Origin: Clostridia bacterium
Lineage (GTDB): Bacteria > Bacillota > Clostridia > Oscillospirales > CAG-272
Reading direction: 5' to 3'
Assembly (NCBI GenBank): GCA_017403155.1
Contig: JAFQOP010000014.1
Location: 1 to 64,000 of the forward strand
DNA length: 64,000 nucleotides
The notes under the pieces were generated by a model. That model did not search any database and had not been told where the DNA came from. It saw only the letters and a list, made by a program, of their open reading frames with translations. Below, piece by piece: positions 49,593 to 59,480 of the stretch. Each line of letters starts with the position of its first letter. Within the stretch, counting starts at the first letter, position 1. The position numbers and the translations under genes were made by a program.

Positions 49593-51453
49593 CGGTATAC
49601 TCAATTCTATAAACTCTCCCGAGGACGTAAAAAATCTTTCCGAGGATAAGATCCCCACTCTTTGCGACGAAATCAGAGAATTCCTTATTAACAATATTGA
49701 AAAAAGCGGTGGTCACCTTGCTTCCAATCTTGGTGTGACGGAGCTTACGGTTGCGCTTCACAGGGTTTTTGATTCTCCGCGAGATCGCATTATATTCGAC
49801 GTAGGTCATCAGTCGTACGTGCATAAGCTGCTGACGGGCAGACGTGATGCCTTCTCCACCCTGAGGACTACGGGAGGGCTGTCGGGCTTTACCAAAACTA
49901 GCGAGAGCGAGCATGACCCGTTTGGTGCGGGGCACAGCTCCACCTCTGTATCGGCGGCGCTTGGTTTTGCAGAAGCAAACGTACTTTCGGGCTCCGACGC
50001 ATACACCGTTGCAGTGCTTGGCGACGGTGCGTATACCGGCGGTATGGTTCACGAGGCTCTCAACAACTGCCGTCCTGAGCTCAAGCTGGTGATAGTTCTT
50101 AACGAAAACGGTCTTTCTATATCCCTTAACAAGGGCTCATTTGCGAGCTATCTATCGAGTGTCCGTATATCGAAGGGATATAGAAAGTGGAAGGAAAATA
50201 CCAATTCCATATTCTCAAGGATTCCGCTTATAGGCAAGCCCATCAAGCGCTTTTTGACCTTTGTCAAGAAAAAGTTCAAGAGCCTTTTCTTCTCCTCAAA
50301 CTATTTTGAGGATCTCGGACTTTACTACCTCGGACCCATCGACGGCAACGATTACAAGAAGGTAGAGCGAGCACTGAAGCGTGCAAAGAACCTGGGTGAG
50401 TGTGTTATCGTTCACGTTAAGACGGTCAAGGGCAAGGGCTATGAGCCTGCTGAAAGGTCTCCCGATAATTTCCACAGCGTTTATTCAAGCAAGGCGAGCG
50501 AAAGCACCTTCCACTCACATTTAGTGGACAAGCTCATATCTCTTGCAAGCGAGGACAAGTCCGTTGCGGGCATTACTGCAGCTATGGGAATAGGCACGGG
50601 GCTTGACCGCTTTGGCGAGATTTACCCCGACAGATATTATGACGTCGGCATTGCAGAGGGGCATGCTCTTACCTTTTCAGCCGGGCTTGCTGCTGCGGGA
50701 GTGAAGCCCTTTGCGGCAATATATTCCACCTTCCTTCAGCGCGGCTACGACAGCATTGTCCACGATATTGCATTGCAGAATTTGCCGGTAAGAATGATGA
50801 TAGACAGGGCAGGACTTGCGGTTGGCGACGGTGCAACGCATCACGGCATTTTTGACGTATCCTTCCTCTCCCATATTCCAAATATGACTGTAATCTCTCC
50901 TGCGAGCTACCGCGCGCTTGATATGGCTATCGAATATGCGTATAATGCCAATAGTCCTGTTGCGGTGCGTTATCCCAATACCGCAGAGAGTGAGGACGTA
51001 GCGCGCGCCTTTTATTCGTATGAAGGAGAGCGAGAGCTTGGTGCTGTCGCAGATTTTGATGCAGGCAATGCTGCGGAGTATGTATTTATTACATACGGCT
51101 CACTTGCACCGCGCGTTCTTCGTGCAGAGCAGCTCCTGAGGGAGAGGGGATATAATGCAGGAACAGTCCTCCTTGAGGTTCTCAAGCCCTATGACAGATG
51201 TGCCGAGGCACTTCTACCGTATCTTGGAGGTGCTCGCCGCATCCTCTTTGCCGAGGAGGGAATTCTGTCCGGTGGCGCGGCAGTTTCTTTGCGTGAGGAG
51301 CTTATAAAGAGAGGCTTTGACTTTGAAAGGTGCGAGTATCTCATATCTGCAATAGACGACAATTTTGCATCTCCAGACACACCCTGTGAGCTGTATGATT
51401 ACCTCGGGCTCTCTCCCGAAAAGCTCGCAAATAAAATGAGCGATAATATTTAA
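49585..51453 (+). CDS. dxs: 1-deoxy-D-xylulose-5-phosphate synthase
   Basis: 622 residues, standard length. It condenses pyruvate and glyceraldehyde-3-phosphate with thiamine diphosphate, the first step of the MEP isoprenoid pathway. Motifs are HLASNLGVTELTVALHRVF with the conserved His near residue 50, GAGHSSTSVSAALGFA near 115, AVLGDGAYTGGMVHEALNN (ThDP GDG motif) near 145, and DRAGLAVGDGATHHGIFDVSFLSHIPNM near 405. The GGAGG site is within the AraC 3' end. A 7-nt-scale overlap with AraC and direct adjacency to miaB suggest one transcript. Confidence 0.97.
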   Translation: MNDGILNSINSPEDVKNLSEDKIPTLCDEIREFLINNIEKSGGHLASNLGVTELTVALHRVFDSPRDRIIFDVGHQSYVHKLLTGRRDAFSTLRTTGGLSGFTKTSESEHDPFGAGHSSTSVSAALGFAEANVLSGSDAYTVAVLGDGAYTGGMVHEALNNCRPELKLVIVLNENGLSISLNKGSFASYLSSVRISKGYRKWKENTNSIFSRIPLIGKPIKRFLTFVKKKFKSLFFSSNYFEDLGLYYLGPIDGNDYKKVERALKRAKNLGECVIVHVKTVKGKGYEPAERSPDNFHSVYSSKASESTFHSHLVDKLISLASEDKSVAGITAAMGIGTGLDRFGEIYPDRYYDVGIAEGHALTFSAGLAAAGVKPFAAIYSTFLQRGYDSIVHDIALQNLPVRMMIDRAGLAVGDGATHHGIFDVSFLSHIPNMTVISPASYRALDMAIEYAYNANSPVAVRYPNTAESEDVARAFYSYEGERELGAVADFDAGNAAEYVFITYGSLAPRVLRAEQLLRERGYNAGTVLLEVLKPYDRCAEALLPYLGGARRILFAEEGILSGGAAVSLREELIKRGFDFERCEYLISAIDDNFASPDTPCELYDYLGLSPEKLANKMSDNI

Positions 51454-51455
51454 AG

Positions 51456-52844
51456 ATGAATTTGAATTTACACGAAACAGATACACCTCGGTATATCGAA
51501 AGAGTAAAGAAGTATAACGAGGGAAAGAATAAGTATGCCACGGTTATCACCCTTGGCTGTCAGCAGAACGAGGCAGATAGCGAAAAGATAAAGGCAATGG
51601 CACGTGATATGGGCTATACGCTAACCGATAAGGCTGAGCTGTGCGACCTTATAGTAGTAAACACCTGCGCTATACGTGAGCATGCGGAGCAGAAGGCGCT
51701 GTCGATAGTCGGAAACTTCAAGGCACTGCGCCGCGAAAATCCGGATCTTGTCGTCGGTGTGTGCGGTTGTATGGCGGCAGAGCCCCACGTGGCAGAGAAA
51801 ATCAAAAAAAGCTATCATCACGTGAGCTTCACGCTTGAGCCCTCCATGCTCCACAGATTCCCCGAGCTTGTCTGCCGCACACTGCTTGACAGACGTCGCT
51901 CCTTTGTACTCGGTCTTGATGAGGGAGACGTGGTTGAGGGAATGGGCAGTGTCAGACTGTCATCTCACAAGGCATGGGTGTCGATAATGTACGGCTGCAA
52001 TAATTTTTGCTCCTACTGTATTGTTCCGTACGTAAGGGGCAGAGAGAGAAGCAGAAAAAGCGAGGATATCCTTGCCGAGTGCCGTGAGCTTGTCGGACTT
52101 GGATACAAGGAGATAACTCTCCTTGGGCAGAACGTAAATTCCTATCGGGCAGATATATCGTTTCCCGAGCTTCTGCGCCGTGTTGCCGGGATACCCGGCG
52201 ATTTTATAGTCAGATTTATGACCAGCCACCCGAAGGATGCTTCCGACGAGCTGATAGCCGTGTTCGGTGATTATTCGGGAAAGATTGCTCCATCCTTCCA
52301 CCTTCCGCTTCAATCGGGCTCAGACCCTATTTTGAAGGCGATGAATCGCACCTACAATAGACAGAGGTACCTCGATACGGTGCGAAAAATCCGCGAGGCA
52401 GTGCCCGACGTTGCATTGACGAGCGATATTATTGTTGGTTTCCCGGGTGAGACGGACGAGGACTTTGAGGCAACCCTCGACATCCTTCGTACCGTCAGAT
52501 TCGATATGGTTTTTTCCTTCAACTACTCCATAAGAGAGGGAACGCGTGCCGCAGGTATGCAAAACCAGGTGCCCGAGCAGGTAAAAAAGGAGAGAATGAC
52601 CCGACTTCTCGATATGCAATGCGAGATATCAAGGGAAATTAACGATACTCATCTCGGTAAGACGGAGAGAGTTATCGTGGATGCGGTAGAGAAAAAGGAC
52701 GGTGCCGTATTGTATAACGGACGCACCTCGCAAAATAAGCTCGTTCACTTCACCTCGAGCGGCTGTAAAATAGGTGATTTTGTAAAAGTAAAAATAACTC
52801 GCGCAGGGGCGTTTGACCTCTTTGGCGAGATGGAGGAAATATAA
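51456..52844 (+). CDS. miaB: tRNA-2-methylthio-N6-dimethylallyladenosine synthase MiaB
   Basis: 462 residues in the methylthiotransferase plan. The N-terminal UPF0004 domain has three cluster cysteines (TLGCQQNEADSEKI, VNTCAIREHAEQKA, VGVCGCMAAE). The radical-SAM domain has CNNFCSYCIVPYVRGRERSR (CX3CX2C, near residue 180). The C-terminal TRAM domain is present. It methylthiolates i6A37 in tRNAs reading UNN codons, using two [4Fe-4S] clusters. CQQN in place of CQMN in the first motif is a small change. It is followed by ylbF with no gap. Confidence 0.96.
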   Translation: MNLNLHETDTPRYIERVKKYNEGKNKYATVITLGCQQNEADSEKIKAMARDMGYTLTDKAELCDLIVVNTCAIREHAEQKALSIVGNFKALRRENPDLVVGVCGCMAAEPHVAEKIKKSYHHVSFTLEPSMLHRFPELVCRTLLDRRRSFVLGLDEGDVVEGMGSVRLSSHKAWVSIMYGCNNFCSYCIVPYVRGRERSRKSEDILAECRELVGLGYKEITLLGQNVNSYRADISFPELLRRVAGIPGDFIVRFMTSHPKDASDELIAVFGDYSGKIAPSFHLPLQSGSDPILKAMNRTYNRQRYLDTVRKIREAVPDVALTSDIIVGFPGETDEDFEATLDILRTVRFDMVFSFNYSIREGTRAAGMQNQVPEQVKKERMTRLLDMQCEISREINDTHLGKTERVIVDAVEKKDGAVLYNGRTSQNKLVHFTSSGCKIGDFVKVKITRAGAFDLFGEMEEI

Positions 52845-53243
52845 ATGACGAAAATAATTGAGCTTGCTCATCTTCTCGGTGAGGAGATAGCAAAAAGTGA
52901 TGAGATCAAGGCACTCGAGACTGCAAAGGCGGCATTCGATGCCGACAAGGACCTTCAGGCGAAGATGAGCGAATATGAAACCGAGCGTGTGCTCCTTGCG
53001 CAGGAGTTTTCCAAGGAGCCCGACCAGGCAGATGCCATAGCTATCGCAAATATAAAGGCAAGACTCGAGGAGCTTTCGCGCGAGATAAACGTAAATCCTC
53101 TTTATATTGCGTTTGCAAATGCGCAGAGAGCTATGAACGAGCTTATGAACGGTGTTAATGCTGAAATAAAATTCTGCATCACGGGTCAGCGCCCCGACAG
53201 CTGCACCCACGATTGCTCGACCTGCGGCGGCTGCTCGCACTGA
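52845..53243 (+). CDS. ylbF: YlbF-family regulator with cysteine-rich tail
   Basis: 132 residues: an all-helical YlbF/YmcA domain (about 1-110, with AHLLGEEIAKSDEIKALETAKAAFDADKDLQAKMSEYE) and a short C-terminal tail with five cysteines (CITG..., CTHDCSTCGGCSH). B. subtilis YlbF, YmcA and YaaT form a complex carrying [4Fe-4S] clusters that affects RNase Y and sporulation. The tail could hold such a cluster. The ATG directly follows the miaB stop, and proximity to MiaB (also Fe-S) is common in Clostridia. The family is clear; its role is inferred. Confidence 0.87.
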   Translation: MTKIIELAHLLGEEIAKSDEIKALETAKAAFDADKDLQAKMSEYETERVLLAQEFSKEPDQADAIAIANIKARLEELSREINVNPLYIAFANAQRAMNELMNGVNAEIKFCITGQRPDSCTHDCSTCGGCSH

Positions 53244-53283
53244 TTTTTTGAAAACTAGACTTTGAAAGAGGTTTTTTGATTTT

Positions 53284-55911
53284 ATGGCAGAAATTATAGA
53301 GAGAGCTTCGGATGTAGTTAATACAACTCCTATGATGAAGCAATACCTGGAGGTTAAGGAGCAGTATATTGATTATATACTTATGTACCGTCTCGGAGAC
53401 TTCTATGAGTGTTTCTTTGATGATGCGCTCATTGCATCCAGGGAGCTTGAGCTTACCCTCACCGCCAGGGACTGCGGAGAAGGGAAGCGCGCCGCAATGT
53501 GCGGCGTTCCCTTTCACAAGGCAGACGTATACGTGGGCAGATTGGTGGAGAAGGGCTACAAGGTTGCTATCTGTGAGCAGACAGAGGACCCGAAGGCTGC
53601 GGTCGGACTCGTTAAGCGAGAGGTGACCAGGGTTATAACTCGCGGCACCATAACCGACGATACCCTCCTCTCCGAGGGAAAAAACAACTTCCTTGCCTCC
53701 GTGTGCTACGGAGTAGGAGGTATTGCGCTTGGATTTGCGGATATATCCACCGGAGAAATTTCGTGCACGTTTATCTCGGGAGATGACGTTCTTTCTCGCG
53801 CAGAAAACGAGCTCGCAGCATATCAGCCCTCCGAGGTGATAATCAATCTGCCGCGCAGCGAGTGTGCCGAGCTTGTCGAATTTCTTACAAACAGATTCGG
53901 TACTCTTATAACCGATAACGCAAAGAGGCTCTTCGACTATTCACGCGGCAAGGAGAGAGCCAGACGCGTATTCGGTGAGGAGGCAGACAAGCTCACCGAG
54001 CCTGAGCAGCTTATGGCGATAAGCTCGCTCCTCTTTTACATAAACGAAACACAGAAGACCGAGGTCGCGTTTGCCAAGGATATAAACGTATATTCGAAGG
54101 GACAGTACCTCGAGCTTGATATAAACACCAGGCGAAATCTGGAGCTCACCGAGTCGATGCGTACCAAGGAAAAGCGCGGATCGCTGCTTTGGATACTTGA
54201 CAAAACAAAGACCGCCATGGGTGCCAGACTTCTTCGCACCTGGCTGCTCAAGCCCCTAATTGACCCCGTTGCCATATCTCACCGCCAGGCGGCGATAGGC
54301 GATCTTGTATCAAATGCTCCTCTCTCCGACGATCTTGCTGATATTCTTTCGGCAACCCTTGATATCGAGAGGCTTACAGCAAAGGCTGTGTATGGCACGG
54401 CAAATGCAAAGGACTTGAGAGCTATATACCAGAGCATAGTCGGTCTGCCCAAAATTAAGGTCATGATTTCCAAGCTCAAGAGTAATTCTATGCAAATCAT
54501 CGCCAAGGAACTGGATACTCTTGAGGATATTGCTGAGCTTCTTGGAAATGCAATAGTAGATACCCCTCCATTTACTGTCCGCGAGGGCGGCATGATACGT
54601 GAGGGCTTTAATGCAGACGTTGACTACTACCGTTCTGTGAGAAACAACGCCTCCGATATAATGCGCTCTATTGAGGAGCGAGAGAAGGAGGAAACGGGAA
54701 TCAAAACTCTCAAGGTTGCATATAACAAGGTCTTTGGATATTATATCGAGGTATCAAAGTCGTTTGCCGACCAGGTGCCCGACAGATTTATAAGGAAGCA
54801 GACCCTTGTTAACTGCGAGAGATATATTACCCAGGAGCTGAAGGAGATGGAGACGACTATCTTCTCAGCCGACGAGAAGCTCGTTACACTGGAGTTTGAT
54901 ATATTTACCAGCCTGCGCAATTTTATTGCAGAGAACTCCGACCGTATAAGAAGGAGCGCCGCAATGATAGCAAGCGTCGACGTCATTCGCTCCCTTGCAG
55001 AGGTAGCCAGAAAGAATTCCTACGTGTGTCCTGATGTAGATCTGTCTACCGATATTGTTATCAAGGACGGCAGACACCCCGTGGTAGAGAAGTTTGTTAA
55101 GGACAGCTATTTCGTTCCCAACGATACCACCCTCGACACGGCGGCAAACCGTATGATGATAATAACGGGTCCCAACATGGCGGGTAAATCGACCTATATG
55201 CGTCAGGTTGCGATTATAACGCTTATGGCGCAGATTGGCTCCTACGTTCCTGCCAAGTCCGCGAAAATCGGTGTTGTTGACAAGATATTCACCCGTGTCG
55301 GTGCATCCGACGACCTCGCCTCGGGGCAGTCCACGTTTATGCTTGAGATGAACGAGGTTGCCTCAATTCTGAGAGGTGCAACGAAAAAGTCGCTCATAAT
55401 TTATGACGAGGTAGGCAGGGGAACAAGCACCTACGACGGTATGGCAATCGCAAGAGCTGTCGTTGAATATACACATTCAAAGAAGATAGGCGCAAAGACA
55501 CTCTTCGCCACACACTATCACGAGCTCACCGATATGGAGGAGCAGTATGAGGGTATTGTAAACTATAACATCGCGGCAAAGAAGCGCGGTGACGGTATCA
55601 TATTCCTGCGCAAAATAGTAAGGGGTGGCACCGATGATTCTTATGGAATCGAGGTTGCAAAGCTTGCAGGTGTACCCTCGGAGGTTGTAAAGCGAGCCAA
55701 GGAGATACTGGCTGAAATAGAGAAGGCAGGAGCTGTGAGCGCGCCCGTTCGCAAATTTCACACCGAGAGCGCGCAGACGGATATGTTCACATCCCTTGCT
55801 GTGGCAAAAGACAGCGAGGTTGCCGACAGACTGCGTGAGGTCGATATAAACACCCTCACTCCCATAGAGGCAATGAATCTTCTTTATGAGCTTAAAAAGA
55901 AACTAGATTGA
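53284..55911 (+). CDS. mutS: DNA mismatch repair protein MutS
   Basis: 875 residues, normal length. The mismatch-binding opening is TPMMKQYLEVKEQYIDYILMYRLGDFYECFFDDA, holding the conserved Phe-Glu mismatch-reading motif (here GDFYECF). The ATPase domain has Walker A ITGPNMAGKSTYMRQ (Gly629 region), DEVGRGTSTYDGMAIA (Walker B/signature) and FATHYHELT. It is MutS1, not the MutS2 or Smr type. mutL follows directly, giving the usual mutS-mutL pair. The ribosome binding site is AGAGG. Confidence 0.97.
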   Translation: MAEIIERASDVVNTTPMMKQYLEVKEQYIDYILMYRLGDFYECFFDDALIASRELELTLTARDCGEGKRAAMCGVPFHKADVYVGRLVEKGYKVAICEQTEDPKAAVGLVKREVTRVITRGTITDDTLLSEGKNNFLASVCYGVGGIALGFADISTGEISCTFISGDDVLSRAENELAAYQPSEVIINLPRSECAELVEFLTNRFGTLITDNAKRLFDYSRGKERARRVFGEEADKLTEPEQLMAISSLLFYINETQKTEVAFAKDINVYSKGQYLELDINTRRNLELTESMRTKEKRGSLLWILDKTKTAMGARLLRTWLLKPLIDPVAISHRQAAIGDLVSNAPLSDDLADILSATLDIERLTAKAVYGTANAKDLRAIYQSIVGLPKIKVMISKLKSNSMQIIAKELDTLEDIAELLGNAIVDTPPFTVREGGMIREGFNADVDYYRSVRNNASDIMRSIEEREKEETGIKTLKVAYNKVFGYYIEVSKSFADQVPDRFIRKQTLVNCERYITQELKEMETTIFSADEKLVTLEFDIFTSLRNFIAENSDRIRRSAAMIASVDVIRSLAEVARKNSYVCPDVDLSTDIVIKDGRHPVVEKFVKDSYFVPNDTTLDTAANRMMIITGPNMAGKSTYMRQVAIITLMAQIGSYVPAKSAKIGVVDKIFTRVGASDDLASGQSTFMLEMNEVASILRGATKKSLIIYDEVGRGTSTYDGMAIARAVVEYTHSKKIGAKTLFATHYHELTDMEEQYEGIVNYNIAAKKRGDGIIFLRKIVRGGTDDSYGIEVAKLAGVPSEVVKRAKEILAEIEKAGAVSAPVRKFHTESAQTDMFTSLAVAKDSEVADRLREVDINTLTPIEAMNLLYELKKKLD

Positions 55912-55925
55912 TAAACGAGGCAAAA

Positions 55926-57887
55926 ATGTCAAAGATAAACGTACTTAGCTTTGAAATTGCAAACCTTATTGCCGCAGGAGAGGTCGTTGACCGCCCCTCC
56001 TCGGTGCTGAAGGAGCTTATCGAAAACTCAATAGACGCCGGCGCAAGCACAATAGTTGCTGAGATAAAGCGCGGAGGCGTCGCACTTATCCGCGTCACCG
56101 ACAACGGCTCCGGAATCGAGAAGGAGGACCTTCCCGTTGCGCTTCAGCGCCATGCGACAAGCAAGATAAAGGATAGGGACGACCTCGATGCTATAATGAC
56201 TCTCGGATTCCGCGGTGAGGCACTTGCTGCCATTTCCTCCGTTTCCGAGATGACAATAATCAGCAAAACGAAGGACGCGCCTATGGCAACCATGCTCACC
56301 GCAGTCGGCGGTAGGGTAGTGGACATCAGCGAGGTAGGAGCATCCGACGGCACAACCGTCGTTGTTGAGAACCTTTTCGGCAACGTTCCCGCACGTCGCA
56401 AATTCCTGAAGAAGGATGCCACCGAGGCAATGAACGTTGCCGCACTTGTGGAGCGCGTTGCAGTATCCCACCCCGAGATATCAATACAGCTGCTTATAGA
56501 TGGTGAGGAGCGTTTTAAAACCCCGGGAGACAGCGATTTATATAATGCCATATATGCCGTCTTCGGCAGAGACTTCGCCAAGAAGATGATAAAAGCAGAC
56601 GGCACAGCAAACGGTGTGCGTGTGCATGGATACGTAGGCAGGAGCGACAACGTCAGAAAGAACAGAAATCTCGAGAATTTCTTCATAAACGGCAGATATG
56701 TAAAGTCTATGACGGCAATGGCGGCAATAGAGAAGGCGTATACCTCCTTTATCGCACCCGAATGCTTTCCGTCCTGCGTTCTATTCCTCGAAATAAACCC
56801 CTCGTTGGTTGACGTAAACGTCCATCCCGCAAAGCTGGAGGTGAAGTTTACAGATGAGAAGGCAGTATTTGAGGCAGTGTATTATACCGTTAAGCGTGCT
56901 CTTGAGGACAGCGAGGATCGCCCCGAGCTCTCTCTCGGCACGAAAAGAACGACCGATAGAAATGCACTCGGTGCATTTGTGCCCGTTGGAGACGATTTGA
57001 AGTATGAGCAGACGCGTCTTAGTGCTACCGCGCCAACTATAAGTACACCGAAGCCTCCCACTGCTCATGCAGAACCGAGAGTCGGTGCACCGCGCGCAGA
57101 ATATACAAGCGAGTATCAGGGCATATATGACCGCCCTGCCGAGGTTGCCAGTCCTACGAAAATATCAGCCCCGCGTGAGGTATCGGGAACGGTTATGACA
57201 CCTCGTAGCTCGATTGAGCTTCTTGAGAGATACCGTGATTCCAAGCCCAAGCAGACGGATGAGGAAGCCGTTTCGGCGGTTGAGACACCTGCTGTGCCCT
57301 TGCCGGAGTATAAGCTCGTCGGTGAGGTTTTTGATTGCTATATCATAATTGAGTATGACGGGGCTATGCTGCTTATAGATAAGCATGCCGCGCATGAAAG
57401 AATTATATTTGAGGAGCTGAATGCGGCAAGGAAAGAGAAGAATACTGTAGCAACGCAGGCACTTATGCTCCCCATCACGGTTCTGACCTCGCCCGAGGAA
57501 TATGCTGCGGCAGAGGAGTATGCGAGTGACGTTAAATCTGTCGGATTCGAATATAACCTGAACGGTCGCTCGATAGATCTTGTTGCGGTTCCCGGCGCTA
57601 TTGAAATAGCTGATGCCGAGGCTCTGTTTTCGAGGATTCTCACCGAGCTTGCCGACGGACGCGGCAGACCGGAGATTACCGAGGATATAAGAAGAGAAAA
57701 GGCGCTCTATCAGATAGCCTGCAAGGCGGCAATCAAGGGTGGCAGAATGTATAATTCAACTGTCGTGAGATGGATTGTCGAGAGAGTGCTCGCCCTTCCC
57801 GATATAACGGTTTGCCCCCATGGCAGACCAATTGCGTATAAGCTAACCAAAAATGAGCTTGACCGACAGTTTGAGAGAATAAAATAA
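55926..57887 (+). CDS. mutL: DNA mismatch repair protein MutL
   Basis: 653 residues from the ATG at 55926 (GAGG upstream); an upstream TTG at 55908 is rejected. The N-terminal GHKL ATPase has LIAAGEVVDRPSSVLKELIENSIDAGA and LGFRGEALAAI. After a Pro/Ser-rich linker (about 340-460), the C-terminal domain carries the endonuclease motif DKHAAHERIIFE (the D-x-H-A-xx-E-xxxx-E form) and CPHGRP. It thus nicks DNA by itself, as expected in organisms lacking MutH. It partners with the MutS encoded just upstream. Confidence 0.96.
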   Translation: MSKINVLSFEIANLIAAGEVVDRPSSVLKELIENSIDAGASTIVAEIKRGGVALIRVTDNGSGIEKEDLPVALQRHATSKIKDRDDLDAIMTLGFRGEALAAISSVSEMTIISKTKDAPMATMLTAVGGRVVDISEVGASDGTTVVVENLFGNVPARRKFLKKDATEAMNVAALVERVAVSHPEISIQLLIDGEERFKTPGDSDLYNAIYAVFGRDFAKKMIKADGTANGVRVHGYVGRSDNVRKNRNLENFFINGRYVKSMTAMAAIEKAYTSFIAPECFPSCVLFLEINPSLVDVNVHPAKLEVKFTDEKAVFEAVYYTVKRALEDSEDRPELSLGTKRTTDRNALGAFVPVGDDLKYEQTRLSATAPTISTPKPPTAHAEPRVGAPRAEYTSEYQGIYDRPAEVASPTKISAPREVSGTVMTPRSSIELLERYRDSKPKQTDEEAVSAVETPAVPLPEYKLVGEVFDCYIIIEYDGAMLLIDKHAAHERIIFEELNAARKEKNTVATQALMLPITVLTSPEEYAAAEEYASDVKSVGFEYNLNGRSIDLVAVPGAIEIADAEALFSRILTELADGRGRPEITEDIRREKALYQIACKAAIKGGRMYNSTVVRWIVERVLALPDITVCPHGRPIAYKLTKNELDRQFERIK

Positions 57888-57897
57888 GGAAAAGATA

Positions 57898-59040
57898 ATG
57901 GCAAAATTTACACTGTTAAAGAAAGACGGAAAGGCCCGTCGCGGCAGATTTGAGACCGTTCACGGCACAATAGAAACTCCCGTGTTTATGAACGTCGGTA
58001 CATCCGCAGCTATTAAGGGTGGAATATCCACGTGCGACCTCAAGGAGGTAAACTGCCAGGTAGAGCTTTCCAACACATACCACCTCCATATCCGACCCGG
58101 AGACAAGCTTATACACAAGCTTGGCGGTATTCATAAGTTCTTCAACTGGGACAGACCCGTTCTTACAGATTCGGGCGGATTTCAGGTTTTTTCGCTTGCA
58201 AAGCTGCGCAAGATAACCGAGGAGGGAGTGGCGTTCAATTCCCACTTCGACGGAAAGAGAATTTTTATGGGCCCCGAGGAGTCTATGCAAATTCAGTCTA
58301 ACCTCGGATCAACTATCGCTATGGCATTTGATGAGTGCGTTGAGAATCCTGCGCCCTATCAGTATGTGAAGGCATCAGAGGAGAGAACCGTCCGCTGGCT
58401 GAGGCGTTGTCGTACAGAGCTTGACAGACTTAATTCGCTCCCCGAAACAGTAAACAAAAATCAGCTGCTCTTCGGTATCAATCAGGGAGGCACCTATGAG
58501 GACCTTCGCGTGAGAAATATGGAGGCAATTAAGGAAATAGAGTGCGACGGATATGCAATAGGCGGACTTGCGGTAGGCGAGAGTGCCGATGTAATGTATC
58601 ATATAATCGATACGGTTGAGCCTCATATGCCCGTGGACAAGCCGAGATATCTTATGGGTGTCGGCACTCCACAGAACATCGTTGAGGCGGTGTATCGTGG
58701 TGTCGACTTCTTCGACTGCGTTATGCCCAGCCGTAATGCAAGGCATGGCAACCTCTTTACCTGGGAGGGAAAGATAAATCTCTTAAACGAGAAATATCTT
58801 GACGATCCCCGTCCCATTTCGCCAAGCTGCTCCTGTCCTGCCTGCTCAAGCTATTCCAGAGCATATATCCGCCACCTCTTCAAGGCGCGCGAGGCTCTCG
58901 GTATGCGACTTGCCGTATTGCATAATCTTTATTTCTACAATGAGCTTATGCAAAGGATTCGCGATGCACTTGACGAGGGCAGATACGAGGAATTCTATCA
59001 GAAATACCGTAACAGCCTTGCAGAGCGCTGCGAGGACTGA
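57898..59040 (+). CDS. tgt: tRNA-guanine transglycosylase
   Basis: 380 residues, normal length. It swaps guanine-34 of tRNAs with GUN anticodons for preQ1 (bacteria) on the way to queuosine. Seen are DSGGFQVFSL (with the general-base Asp, near residue 93), GLAVGES near 220, FDCVMPSRNARHGNLFTW (nucleophile Asp, near 264) and the zinc-binding CSCPACSSYSRAYIRHL near 305. It is the last gene of the AraC-dxs-miaB-ylbF-mutS-mutL string. No queuosine synthesis genes are nearby, so preQ1 or queuine may be taken up. Confidence 0.97.
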   Translation: MAKFTLLKKDGKARRGRFETVHGTIETPVFMNVGTSAAIKGGISTCDLKEVNCQVELSNTYHLHIRPGDKLIHKLGGIHKFFNWDRPVLTDSGGFQVFSLAKLRKITEEGVAFNSHFDGKRIFMGPEESMQIQSNLGSTIAMAFDECVENPAPYQYVKASEERTVRWLRRCRTELDRLNSLPETVNKNQLLFGINQGGTYEDLRVRNMEAIKEIECDGYAIGGLAVGESADVMYHIIDTVEPHMPVDKPRYLMGVGTPQNIVEAVYRGVDFFDCVMPSRNARHGNLFTWEGKINLLNEKYLDDPRPISPSCSCPACSSYSRAYIRHLFKAREALGMRLAVLHNLYFYNELMQRIRDALDEGRYEEFYQKYRNSLAERCED

Positions 59041-59041
59041 C

Positions 59042-59073
59042 AAAAAAGGCTTTCCGTTCGGAAAGCCTTTTTT
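59042..59073. terminator. Bidirectional terminator between tgt and the GNAT-like gene
   Basis: Perfect stem AAAAAAGGCTTTCC/GGAAAGCCTTTTTT with a 4-nt loop; A-run and T-run on either side, convergent genes on both flanks. Confidence 0.95.
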
Positions 59074-59074
59074 A

Positions 59075-59479
59075 TTACAATTTTACGGGATGACCGTCAC
59101 AGTGTCCGTCGAACATTCCCGTCATATCGCACTCATATACTCTGCTCTCGTTTAGCTTGAAGCCAATCGATTTCAGGAGACGCTCGTCCGCGGCGTCAAT
59201 TGCCGCGCGGCATTTGTGAGAGCCGCAAAGATCTATGAAGTTCATAGTTGCCCTTCCGAGGATAAACATAGCCTCGAAGTCGCTGTAACCAACCTTGGGA
59301 CGAAGGTCTGATATATATCCGTATTCTCCGTCAATCTCGAACTGTGCCATTCCCATAAGCTGTCCGCTATCAGCGTCCGTCATGGCATAGGCAAAGAAGC
59401 CCTCTCGGTAGTCAGTGCCGCATTCTGTTGAATATTTTTTCTGCAGCTCGGTGTCGTTAATCGGTGTGATTTTAAACAT
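59075..59479 (-). CDS. Small GNAT-like protein of unknown function
   Basis: 134 residues. The pattern of strands and helices, with FFAYAMTDADSGQLMGMAQFEIDGEYGYISDL and a C-terminal ERLLKSIGFKLNESRVYECDM, resembles a minimal GNAT fold, but the acetyl-CoA pyrophosphate loop (R/QxxGxG/A) is not evident. It is the last gene of the scp-dac-rluB cluster, 1-2 nt after rluB. It is probably a degenerate or divergent acetyltransferase; the function is unknown. Confidence 0.7.
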   Translation of the reverse strand: MFKITPINDTELQKKYSTECGTDYREGFFAYAMTDADSGQLMGMAQFEIDGEYGYISDLRPKVGYSDFEAMFILGRATMNFIDLCGSHKCRAAIDAADERLLKSIGFKLNESRVYECDMTGMFDGHCDGHPVKL

Positions 59480-59480
59480 G

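Noticed and set aside
55908-55925. Upstream TTG start of mutL
   Set aside because: The ATG at 55926 has GAGG at good distance and gives the normal MutL N-terminus.
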